The notes below the pieces were generated by a model that saw nothing but the letters and a program-made list of their open reading frames with translations, was not told the DNA's origin and made no database searches. A DNA stretch of 64,000 nt from Microbacterium caowuchunii (lineage in GTDB: Bacteria; Actinomycetota; Actinomycetes; Actinomycetales; Microbacteriaceae), in the NCBI RefSeq assembly GCF_008727755.1, contig NZ_CP044231.1:186001-250000 (forward strand). The letters are read 5' to 3'. A program made the position numbers and the translations under genes. Of this stretch, positions 1-7,358 are shown piece by piece. How positions within the stretch are numbered: the first letter of the stretch is position 1; each line of letters opens with the position of its first letter.

Positions 1-41
1 TCCGTGACGCCCTGTTCCACCACCTCGACGCCTCGGCCTGA
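1..41 (+). CDS. 3' end of an unidentified gene (partial)
   Basis: Only the last twelve residues and a TGA (39-41) of a reading frame entering from the left edge are visible (tail RDALFHHLDASA). Its reality is inferred from the perfect hairpin at 71-120, which looks like its terminator. No family can be named. Confidence 0.4.
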   Translation, partial: RDALFHHLDASA

Positions 42-70
42 CGCCTCGGGTGGGGGAGATGTCGCGCACG

Positions 71-120
71 AGACGAAACGGATGCCGCGGACCCGAAGGT
101 CCGCGGCATCCGTTTCGTCT
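71..120. terminator. Perfect 23-bp hairpin, bidirectional terminator
   Basis: Bases 71-93 are exactly complementary to 98-120, with a CGAA tetraloop at 94-97. It lies between the gene end at 41 and the convergent small membrane gene ending at 139, so it probably terminates both. The stem ends in a run of A/T-richer bases (ACGAAAC/GTTTCGT), which may stand in for a U-tract. Confidence 0.8.
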
Positions 121-138
121 ACTCGTTCGACGTCGAGG

Positions 139-303
139 TCAGGCGCGCCGGTTCCCGCTGATCACTCGGAAGAGGAACGCGATGAGCGCGATGACGCCCA
201 CGATCAGCGCGACCCACAGGAGCCAGCTGAGCGCGGTGTTCAGTCCACCGACGATCGCCAGCACAATGGCGACGACGATGATGATGAGAAGCACGATGTT
301 CAT
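139..303 (-). CDS. Small hydrophobic membrane protein, 54 aa
   Basis: This short gene begins MNIVLLIIIVVAIVLAIVGG and is nearly all membrane: one helix over residues 2-20, a short polar turn with Trp, and a second helix over about 28-45, ending in the basic tail GNRRA. The start is supported by a GAGGAGAG ribosome site seven bases upstream. It resembles the many short two-helix hypothetical proteins of Microbacteriaceae; no function is known to me. It is convergent with the gene ending at 41 and shares its terminator. Confidence 0.65.
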   Translation of the reverse strand: MNIVLLIIIVVAIVLAIVGGLNTALSWLLWVALIVGVIALIAFLFRVISGNRRA

Positions 304-416
304 GAAGACTCTCCTCGTAGTTGACGAGCGCCCTATCGGGTGGATAGCGCTGCGCCCGGATGCCGTGGCGGCACAGAGACCACATTCCCATCACGGCACT
401 TCGGGGCTCGGGGGGG

Positions 417-444
417 TTGACGCCGTTCTCGCCGCGGTGATAAC
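417..444 (+). promoter_or_regulatory. Possible promoter for the Rho-N protein gene
   Basis: TTGACG at 417-422 and GATAAC at 439-444 are separated by 16 bases. The rest of the 304-554 gap shows nothing else I can identify. The match to the sigma-70 consensus is moderate and the 5' leader would be about 100 bases. Confidence 0.35.
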
Positions 445-554
445 CCCTGATAACCCCGTCCGGCCCTTATGTCAACCACCAGACGGCTCTCAATCGGCTG
501 CCTAATGTCATTTTCCGAGGTGCGCGCGGGTGCGCGTCGGAAGGGGACGGGTGG

Positions 555-824
555 ATGCCAGGCGGACGCGGGGCGAACAGTCTGAAGGACCCGGAGCTGT
601 ACGAGGAGCTCCGCGAGGGCGGGGCGTCGAAGGAGAAGGCTGCCCGGATCTCGAACGCGGCCGCGCGTGACGGTCGCTCGAAGGTGGGCGCCCGCGGTGG
701 CCGATCGGGGGACTACGAGGACTGGACGGTGGCGGAACTCCGCGGCCGCGCCAAGGAGCTCGGTCTCACCGGGTACTCGTCCCAGCGCAAGGCCGAGCTC
801 ATCTCGGCCCTGCGCAACCACTGA
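555..824 (+). CDS. Rho termination factor N-domain (DUF7218-like) protein
   Basis: An 89-residue basic protein. The first half ([20 protein letters not shown], then [12 protein letters not shown]) matches the small DUF7218-type proteins of actinobacteria, and the last 35 residues ([20 protein letters not shown], then [11 protein letters not shown]) are a Rho-N/SAP-like helix-extended-helix module that usually binds nucleic acid. Role: probably a small DNA- or RNA-binding protein; this is inferred from the fold only. It ends five bases before the topoisomerase IB gene, so the two are likely cotranscribed, which fits a DNA-associated role. Confidence 0.75.
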   Translation: MPGGRGANSLKDPELYEELREGGASKEKAARISNAAARDGRSKVGARGGRSGDYEDWTVAELRGRAKELGLTGYSSQRKAELISALRNH

Positions 825-829
825 CCGCT

Positions 830-1792
830 GTGCCGGGACTCAACCGCGTCGACCCCGGGTCGGATGCGGGCATCACCCGCGTGCGGGCGGGCAAGGGCTT
901 CAGGTACACCGCCCCGGACGGCGGCTCCATCGGCGACGCCGACCGTGAACGCATCGCGGCTCTGGTGATCCCGCCGGCCTGGCGCGACGTGTGGATCTGC
1001 ACGGACCCGCACGGCCACATCCAGGCGGTGGGGACGGACGACGCGGGCAGGCGGCAGTACCTCTACCACCCGGACTGGTCGACCCGGCGGGACAAGGGCA
1101 AATACGCCCGCGCCCTGGCGCTCGCCGAGGCTCTTCCGCATGCGCGGGGGAGGGTGACCGCTTCGCTGAGGCGCGCGGACGAATCCCGGGAGGCGGCGCT
1201 GGCCACCGCGTTCCGGCTGCTCGACTCGGGCGCGCTGCGCATCGGGTCCCGGACGTACCTGGCGCGCGGCGGTGGCCGTGGGCTGACCACCCTGCAGCGG
1301 AGGGACGCGACGATCGAGGCGGGGGTGGTCATCCTGGACTTCCCGGCGAAGAGCGGCGTCCACGCGCACATCGAACTCGCCGACGAGGATCTCGCGGTCG
1401 CCCTCGAACCCCTGACGGCGGGACGCCCGCGCTCGACTCTGCTCACGTTCCGGCGCGGCCGGCGCCGGGTGCCGCTCACCCCCGCCGACGTCAACGCCTA
1501 CATCCGCGCCCTGACCGGAGGTGACTTCACGGCGAAGGACTTCCGCACCCTCCGCGGCACCATCGTCGCCGCCGACGCCCTTGCGCGGATCGGACACGTC
1601 GAGACGAAGAAGGCCCGCAAGATCAGCGAACGCGAGGCGGTCCGCGCGGCCGCCGGCTTCCTCGGCAACACTCCGTCCGTCGCCCGCAGCAGCTACATCG
1701 ATCCGCGGGTGTGGAAGGCCTACGGCCGCGGGCGACTGCTCGAGACCGACGTCGCCCCGGAGACGGCGCTGCGCAGACTCGTCCAGCGCTGA
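830..1792 (+). CDS. Type IB DNA topoisomerase
   Basis: A 320-residue eukaryote-like (poxvirus-type) topoisomerase IB, which relaxes supercoils by cutting one strand through a 3'-phosphotyrosine. The N-terminal DNA-clamp region is seen in the stretch from GKGFRYTAPDG through VIPPAWRDVWIC. The catalytic core has FTAKDFRTLRGT, where most relatives have RTW-GT, and the tyrosine nucleophile in SSYIDPRV (about Tyr289). Length is normal for bacterial members. The start is GTG at 830, five bases after the Rho-N gene stop, giving a probable two-gene operon. The next gene is preceded by its own promoter. Confidence 0.9.
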   Translation: MPGLNRVDPGSDAGITRVRAGKGFRYTAPDGGSIGDADRERIAALVIPPAWRDVWICTDPHGHIQAVGTDDAGRRQYLYHPDWSTRRDKGKYARALALAEALPHARGRVTASLRRADESREAALATAFRLLDSGALRIGSRTYLARGGGRGLTTLQRRDATIEAGVVILDFPAKSGVHAHIELADEDLAVALEPLTAGRPRSTLLTFRRGRRRVPLTPADVNAYIRALTGGDFTAKDFRTLRGTIVAADALARIGHVETKKARKISEREAVRAAAGFLGNTPSVARSSYIDPRVWKAYGRGRLLETDVAPETALRRLVQR

Positions 1793-1848
1793 CCGCGAGG
1801 CGGTCGGGGCGTACTCCGCCCAACCGCCTCGGGCGCCCGGGTGCATGG

Positions 1849-1876
1849 GATACTGAGCCGATACGTTCCTGTATCG
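1849..1876 (+). promoter_or_regulatory. Promoter and palindromic operator of the RND exporter
   Basis: An extended -10 (GATACT, 1849-1854) is followed by the perfect dyad CGATAC-6 nt-GTATCG (1859-1876), which would cover the transcription start. Such a dyad is typical of TetR-family operators in front of multidrug pumps, but no TetR gene lies in the window, so the regulator would act in trans. Confidence 0.45.
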
Positions 1877-1940
1877 ATGCCGCTCCGCGGCGCCGCACCT
1901 CCCGCATCCGGTTCGCGCCGGCCGTCACGAAAGCGCGCCC

Positions 1941-4900
1941 GTGTCCTCACTCGCCGTCCTGAGCCTCAAGAACCGCGCGCTCATCGCGCTCGTGACCATC
2001 GTCGCCGCCGTCTTCGGCTCGCTCGCCCTGGTGAACCTGAAGCAGGAACTGATCCCCTCGATCGAGTTCCCGCAGCTGTCCATCCTGTCGACCTACCCGG
2101 GCGCTTCGCCGGAGGTCGTGGCCAACGACGTCTCGGTGCCGATCGAGAACGCCATCCAGGGTGTGGCGGGCCTCGAATCGACCACGGCGACGAGCACGAC
2201 CAACGCCTCCATCGTGCAGGCGTCGTTCACCTACGGCACGAACCTCGCGACTGCCGAGCAGAAGATCAGCCTGGCGATCAACCGGATCAAGTCGCAGCTG
2301 CCGGAATCGGTCGAACCGAACGTCATCGCGGTCTCGATCGACGACCTGCCCGTCATCCAGCTCGCCGTGACCGGATACGAGAACGAGTCCGAGATCCAGG
2401 CGCAGCTCGAGCGGACCGTCATCCCCGAGCTCGAGGACATCGACGGCGTGAACGCGGCCGGCATCGTCGGCGGCGTCGGGCAGCGCGTGGTGATCACGCC
2501 CGATCAGGCAGCGCTGGCCGCCGCCGGTTTCAGCCAGGAGGCCATCACCGACGCGCTCGATCAGAACGGCGTCCTGTTCCCGGGCGGGCAGATCACCGAG
2601 GGCGACCAGACCCTGACGGTCCAGACCGGGACGAAGCTCACCTCCGTCGACGAGATCGCCGCGCTGCCGCTGGTACCGACCTCGCCCGAGCAGTCCGCGG
2701 ACGGCACCGTCACGATCGGATCGGTCGCGACGGTGGCGCAGGCCGCCGACCCCATCACCTCCGTCTCCCGGGTGGACGGCGAGCCGGCGCTCACCATCGC
2801 GGTGACGAAGCTGCCGTCCGCCAACACGGTGGACGTCTCCCGCGCCGTCACCGCCGCGCTCCCCGCCCTCAGCGAGTCGCTCGGCGGTGCCGCGGAGTTC
2901 TCCATCGTCTTCGACCAGGCGCCGTACATCGAGCAGTCGATCCAGGCTCTCGCCGAGGAGGGCCTGCTCGGGCTCGTCTTCGCCGTGCTCGTGATCCTGC
3001 TGTTCCTGCTGTCGGTGCGCTCGACCATGGTCACGGCCATCTCGATCCCGACGAGCGTGCTCATCACGTTCATCGGCATCCAGGCATTCGGCTACTCCCT
3101 GAACATCCTCACCCTCGGTGCGCTGACGATCGCGATCGGTCGCGTGGTGGACGACTCCATCGTCGTGATCGAGAACATCAAACGGCACTACGTGGGCGAC
3201 GCGGACAAGCGCGCCTCCATCCTGCTGGCCGTCCGCGAGGTCGCCGCGGCCATCACCGCCTCCACGATCACGACCGTCGCGGTGTTCCTGCCGATCGCGT
3301 TCGTCGGGGACCTGACCGGCGAGCTGTTCCGGCCCTTCGCGCTGACAGTCACCATCGCCATGGTGGCGTCGTTGTTCGTCGCCCTCACCATCGTGCCGGT
3401 GCTGGCCTACTGGTTCCTGCGCCCGGGCAAGCCCCTGCTGGACGCGTCCGGCTCGCCGGTCGATCCCGAGTCCCCGGAGGCCCCGCCCTCGCGCCTGCAG
3501 AAGGCCTACCTGCCGGTGCTCTCCTGGACGCTCGCCCACTCCTGGGCGACGCTCGGGCTGGCGGTGATCGTGCTCATCGGCACGGCGGCGCTGGCACCGC
3601 TCATGAAGACGAACTTCATCGGCGACTCGGGGCAGAACACCTTCAGCATGACCCAGACCCTGGGCCCGTCCTCCAGCCTCGAGGCCGAGGATGCCGCAGC
3701 CCAGCTGGTCGAGGACGCGATCGTCGAACTCGACGGGATCGAGACCGTCCAGGTCTCCATCGGATCCAGCGGATCCGCCATCCGCGACGCGTTCGCCGGC
3801 GGTGGCGGGGGGATCACCTACTCCATCACCACGGATGCGGACGCTGACCAGGTCGAGCTGCGCGAGCGGGTGCAGGACGCCGTCGCGGGCCTCGAGGGTG
3901 CCGGGACCATCACGGTCGCCGCATCCGGTGGTGGCTTCGGCTCCAGCGACATCGAGATCGACGTCACCGCCCCCGATCAGCAGACGCTGCAGGAAGCGAC
4001 GGACGCCGTCGTCGCTTCGCTCGACGGCTCCGAGGGCATCAGCCAGGTCCGGACGAACCTGTCCGCATCCTTGCCGTACATCGCCGTGGTGGTCGACCGC
4101 GACAAGGCGGCGTCGCTCGGGCTGTCCGAGGTCGCCGTGGGTGCGCTGGTGTCCAACACGATGCAGCCGCGCTCCATCGGGGCGGTCGAGATCGACGACA
4201 CCACCCTGACCGTTTATCTGGCCGCCGCTCAGCGCCCGGCGACCCTCGATGAACTGCGCGCCCTGCAGGTGCCGTCGGCAGCGGGCCCGGTGCGGCTGGA
4301 CGAGATCGCCACCGTCGAGGAGAGCCAGGGCCCGACCTCGATCACCACCACCCGCGGGCAGCGCACCGCGACCGTGACGGTCACTCCCTCCGGGGACGAC
4401 CTGACCGCGGTGTCCGCCACCGTGAACACCGCCCTCGCGGATGTCGCGCTCCCGGCCGGCGCGGACGCCTCGATCGGCGGCGTGCTGACTCAGCAGACGG
4501 ACGCGTTCGCTCAGCTCGGGCTGGCCCTGCTCGCAGCCATCCTCATCGTGTACATCGTGATGGTGGCGACCTTCAAGTCGCTCCGCCAGCCGCTGCTGCT
4601 GCTCGTCTCGGTGCCCTTCGCCGCGACCGGCGCCATCCTCCTGCAGCTGGCGACCGGAGTGCCGCTGGGCGTCGCCTCGCTGATCGGCGTGCTCATGCTC
4701 ATCGGCATCGTGGTCACGAACGCGATCGTGCTCGTCGACCTCGTGAACCAGTACCGGGAGAAGGGCATGAACGCCCACGACGCGACGATCGCGGGTGGGT
4801 CACGCCGACTGCGGCCGATCCTGATGACGGCGCTGGCGACGATCCTGGCGCTGACGCCGATGGGGCTCGGCATCACCGGTCACGGCGGGTTCATCTCCCA

Positions 4901-5108
4901 GCCGCTGGCGATCGTCGTCATCGGCGGATTGCTGTCCTCGACCGTTCTGACGTTGCTCGTCCTGCCGACGCTGTACAACCTCGTCGAGGGCGCACGGGAA
5001 CGTCGCGCCGCGTCACGCGGCGATGCGCCCGAGGGCGACGCGGCGCCAGATGGCGGACCGGACGGACCTCCGCCCACGCGGCGGGCACTGCGGAGCGCCG
5101 CGCAGTAG
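1941..5108 (+). CDS. RND-family efflux permease (AcrB/HAE1 type)
   Basis: At 1055 residues this is a full-length RND transporter, a proton-driven trimeric exporter of drugs or lipophilic compounds. It begins LKNRALIALVTIVAAVFGS (helix 1), followed by the first periplasmic-type loop with the family pattern ELIPSIEFPQLSILSTYPGA and VSVPIENAIQG. Helices 2-6 begin at about residue 340 and include the proton-relay segment AIGRVVDDSIVVIENIKRH. The second half repeats this plan and ends with IGIVVTNAIVLVDLVNQYRE. The GTG start at 1941 is chosen because homology begins there. There is no adjacent adaptor (MFP) or outer-membrane gene, as expected in a monoderm. The 3' end overlaps the opposing DUF998 gene. 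Confidence 0.9.
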   Translation: MSSLAVLSLKNRALIALVTIVAAVFGSLALVNLKQELIPSIEFPQLSILSTYPGASPEVVANDVSVPIENAIQGVAGLESTTATSTTNASIVQASFTYGTNLATAEQKISLAINRIKSQLPESVEPNVIAVSIDDLPVIQLAVTGYENESEIQAQLERTVIPELEDIDGVNAAGIVGGVGQRVVITPDQAALAAAGFSQEAITDALDQNGVLFPGGQITEGDQTLTVQTGTKLTSVDEIAALPLVPTSPEQSADGTVTIGSVATVAQAADPITSVSRVDGEPALTIAVTKLPSANTVDVSRAVTAALPALSESLGGAAEFSIVFDQAPYIEQSIQALAEEGLLGLVFAVLVILLFLLSVRSTMVTAISIPTSVLITFIGIQAFGYSLNILTLGALTIAIGRVVDDSIVVIENIKRHYVGDADKRASILLAVREVAAAITASTITTVAVFLPIAFVGDLTGELFRPFALTVTIAMVASLFVALTIVPVLAYWFLRPGKPLLDASGSPVDPESPEAPPSRLQKAYLPVLSWTLAHSWATLGLAVIVLIGTAALAPLMKTNFIGDSGQNTFSMTQTLGPSSSLEAEDAAAQLVEDAIVELDGIETVQVSIGSSGSAIRDAFAGGGGGITYSITTDADADQVELRERVQDAVAGLEGAGTITVAASGGGFGSSDIEIDVTAPDQQTLQEATDAVVASLDGSEGISQVRTNLSASLPYIAVVVDRDKAASLGLSEVAVGALVSNTMQPRSIGAVEIDDTTLTVYLAAAQRPATLDELRALQVPSAAGPVRLDEIATVEESQGPTSITTTRGQRTATVTVTPSGDDLTAVSATVNTALADVALPAGADASIGGVLTQQTDAFAQLGLALLAAILIVYIVMVATFKSLRQPLLLLVSVPFAATGAILLQLATGVPLGVASLIGVLMLIGIVVTNAIVLVDLVNQYREKGMNAHDATIAGGSRRLRPILMTALATILALTPMGLGITGHGGFISQPLAIVVIGGLLSSTVLTLLVLPTLYNLVEGARERRAASRGDAPEGDAAPDGGPDGPPPTRRALRSAAQ

Positions 5109-5997
5109 CGGCGACCGGCCGGGGGGCGTCCTGCTCGGCCGGTGCCGAGGGTGCGATCCCCACGGCGGCGGCGGCCGTCGGCGCGGCGATCGCCCGGGCC
5201 GCACTCGGGATGGAGGCCGGGGCGGCGACCGGAGCAGCGGAGACGACGGCCGGGGCGGCGGCGACGACGGCCGGGGCGGCGGAGGGGGTGAGTGCGGCAT
5301 CCCGCTGCGCGGACACCGTGAGGGCGCTGAGGAAGACGCCCGACCACGCGAACATGGACCCGAAGGCGATGACCTCGAACAGGGCCAGGTTGATGTCGCC
5401 GGTGACGAAGACCCAGGCGCCGGCGAAGAGGACGACGAAGATGGCGACCGTCGCCAGGAGCAGCCGGCGCGGCATGCGGTGCATCATGACCGGGCTCACC
5501 AGCAGCAGGGTGGCGAAGCCGAGCACCATGCCCGCAGCGACCCGGTCGTGCACGAATCCGTTCGAGTTGAGCGGGATGCAACCGACGAGGGCGAGATTCA
5601 CGCCGATCGTGGAGAAGCAGATGCGGGCGGTGCGGGCGGTTCCGCGCCGGACACGGTTGCGCCCGAGGCTCCGCAGTTCACGCGCGGCAGCCCGCCCGAA
5701 GATCACGACGGCGCTTCCGCCCACGATGAGCGCGCCGTTGAAGAAGGCGGCCGACCCGTTCTTGAACGTGCCGAGCTGGCTGAAGTGCAGACGCCACCAC
5801 TGCGGGTCGGTCGTGGTGGCGATGGAGATGCCGATGCCGACGACCAGGATGAGCAGCACCAGGACCGCGAGGTGCATGGCGCTGGCGCCGAGCAGACGTG
5901 CCGTCCACGCCCGCACGCGAGTGCGCTCCGGCGGTGTCTGGCCGAAAGCGATCACGGCCGATGAGACACCGGAAAAGAACGGAACTGCGAGACGCAT
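4918..5997 (-). CDS. DUF998-type integral membrane protein with a long Ala/Pro-Arg tail
   Basis: The first 245 residues are a membrane domain of about six helices (for example MHLAVLVLLILVVGIGISIA and FATLLLVSPVMM), with the DUF998-like loop that contains GCIPLNSNG. Function of the family is unknown. After about residue 250 an Ala/Pro/Val-rich linker, partly encoded by a 21-bp repeat around 5250-5287, runs into an Arg-rich end that is purely antisense to the RND gene. The ATG at 5997 is preferred over one nine codons upstream because GGAGGG lies seven bases before it. All three minus frames are open for some distance here, so a tail frameshift cannot be excluded. Confidence 0.65.
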   Translation of the reverse strand: MRLAVPFFSGVSSAVIAFGQTPPERTRVRAWTARLLGASAMHLAVLVLLILVVGIGISIATTTDPQWWRLHFSQLGTFKNGSAAFFNGALIVGGSAVVIFGRAAARELRSLGRNRVRRGTARTARICFSTIGVNLALVGCIPLNSNGFVHDRVAAGMVLGFATLLLVSPVMMHRMPRRLLLATVAIFVVLFAGAWVFVTGDINLALFEVIAFGSMFAWSGVFLSALTVSAQRDAALTPSAAPAVVAAAPAVVSAAPVAAPASIPSAARAIAAPTAAAAVGIAPSAPAEQDAPRPVAATARRSAVPAAWAEVRPVRHLAPRRPRAHRRVTRRDVPVRPRRGCTASAGRATSERSRTAIRR

Positions 5998-6119
5998 GCG
6001 GGTACCCTCCACCCAGACGGACACCGGTTATGCCGGTGAGGGCGCCTTAGCCCCGTCCCGCACCGGATGTGAAGCGCCGGAAGCAGGTCCCCCGGCACGG
6101 CGGGTCGCCCCGCTGTACC

Positions 6120-6132
6120 TAAAGATATAGTC
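6120..6132 (-). promoter_or_regulatory. Likely -10 region for the DUF998 gene
   Basis: Read on the minus strand the stretch contains TATATCT (centred near 6126), about 130 bases upstream of the start. It sits in the only A/T-rich patch of the 5998-6216 gap. No convincing -35 is seen. The rest of the gap is unassigned. Confidence 0.3.
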
Positions 6133-6216
6133 CATCGGTTAACAGCAGGTCCGGCGCGTGTTACCGGTTGACGAGTCGTGACGGAGTATGCGCCGCCGTA
6201 GGGTGCCTCGACGCGC

Positions 6217-7122
6217 TCAGGAGTGCAGTGCGAGACCCCACTCGAGATCCCACGCGTCGCCGGGTTCGAGCCAGCGCAGACCGCGTCCCGAGTTGAAGGC
6301 ATCGGCCGGCGCGGTCATGGGCTCGATCGCCACGGCGAGGTCCTGGCCGGGGTAGCGGTCCGTGGTGAACACCTGCAGAAAGTCGAAGTCGCGTCCCGCC
6401 CACAGCTCCAGGCGGCGACCATCGGGGGCGTGCAGGACGCCGCGGGCGCGCCCGTCGGCCCCGCGCGGCAGACCCGCGTACGCGGTGTCGAGGTCCAGGT
6501 CGCCGAGGCGGCGTGGGGCGCGGAGGTCATGCGGCGGGTCGAGCGGCTCCTCGCCGACGGGGAGGCTCCGGTCGTCCGTGCGGAACCAGGACTCCGCGTC
6601 GAGCTGCACTCGCAGGTCGGCGGTCGGGACGTCGGAGATGAAGAGGTAGGGGTGCGTCCCCACCGCGACCGGCGCGGTCTGCATGCCCACGTTGACGATC
6701 CTGTGCGCGACGTCGAGGCCGTGATCCGTGAGCGTGTAGGTGACGCGGGTGTCGAGGTGGAAGGGGTAGCCGGTCTGCGGGAACACCTCCGCGGCGAGGC
6801 TGACGGCATCCGCGCGCTCCGCGACCGCCCGGTAGGGAGTGAAGCGCAGCAGCCCGTGCGAGGCGTTCCCCAACTTCGGCTCACTGATCGCGAGCTGATG
6901 GGTCTCGCCGCGCTGGGTCCAACGCCCGTCCCGGATCCGATTGGGCCAGGGGACGAGCACGACACCGGATGCGGCGGGCGTGGGCGCCGCGTCGGGGTAG
7001 CGCGGGACGAGATCGGTGGCGCCGATGCGGAGGGCGCGCAGTGCCGCACCCACTTGGGCGATCTCGGCGGAACCCGCGGACGAGGTGAGGACGAAGCGTC
7101 GTCCCGTGGGGTCGCTGCTCAT
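6217..7122 (-). CDS. Aldose 1-epimerase family protein
   Basis: A 301-residue galactose-mutarotase-fold protein. Visible family signatures are VVLVPWPNRIRDGRW near the N-terminus, NASHGLLRF (substrate-binding His), VGTHPYLF (second His), DLDTAYAGLP (Asp), and the C-terminal AIEPMTAPADAFNSG containing the catalytic Glu. It should interconvert alpha and beta anomers of a hexose or hexose phosphate in the cytosol; the exact sugar is unknown. The ATG at 7122 is preceded by TACCCT exactly six bases upstream, so the mRNA is probably leaderless. The frame stays open far upstream across the helicase gene, but that extension is an antisense artefact. Confidence 0.88.
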   Translation of the reverse strand: MSSDPTGRRFVLTSSAGSAEIAQVGAALRALRIGATDLVPRYPDAAPTPAASGVVLVPWPNRIRDGRWTQRGETHQLAISEPKLGNASHGLLRFTPYRAVAERADAVSLAAEVFPQTGYPFHLDTRVTYTLTDHGLDVAHRIVNVGMQTAPVAVGTHPYLFISDVPTADLRVQLDAESWFRTDDRSLPVGEEPLDPPHDLRAPRRLGDLDLDTAYAGLPRGADGRARGVLHAPDGRRLELWAGRDFDFLQVFTTDRYPGQDLAVAIEPMTAPADAFNSGRGLRWLEPGDAWDLEWGLALHS

Positions 7123-7269
7123 CCCTTCAGGGTAGACCGTGGCCGGGCTCCTCTCAGGTCGGTGGGCTACCCTGGAGCGTCGGCTCTGGACACCGCGCAT
7201 GCTGCGCGGATGGGTTTGTGAGTCCAAGGGGCCGATGGTGAGCGCTGATCTGCGCGCATGATCATCATC

Positions 7270-7336
7270 GATAATGGCCCCCGGCCGACGACTGTCCGGG
7301 TATCCCCACGTGTACGTGGGTGCTGTTCTCGTGCGA
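7270..7336 (+). promoter_or_regulatory. Promoter and structured 5' leader of the DEAD-box helicase
   Basis: GATAAT at 7270-7275 is a good -10, placing the transcript start near 7282. The leader then has two hairpins: CCCACG/CGTGGG (7305-7320, loop TGTA) and GTTCTC/GAGAAC (from about 7324 to 7341). Structured leaders are typical of cold-induced, autoregulated RNA helicases, so regulation at the RNA level is plausible. Confidence 0.45.
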
Positions 7337-7358
7337 GAGAACCCAGAAGGACACCACC

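Noticed and set aside
1947..4778. An open frame of 943 codons on the minus strand under the RND gene
   Set aside because: Composition is the mirror of the exporter (Asp/His/Arg rich), with no ribosome site and no domain.
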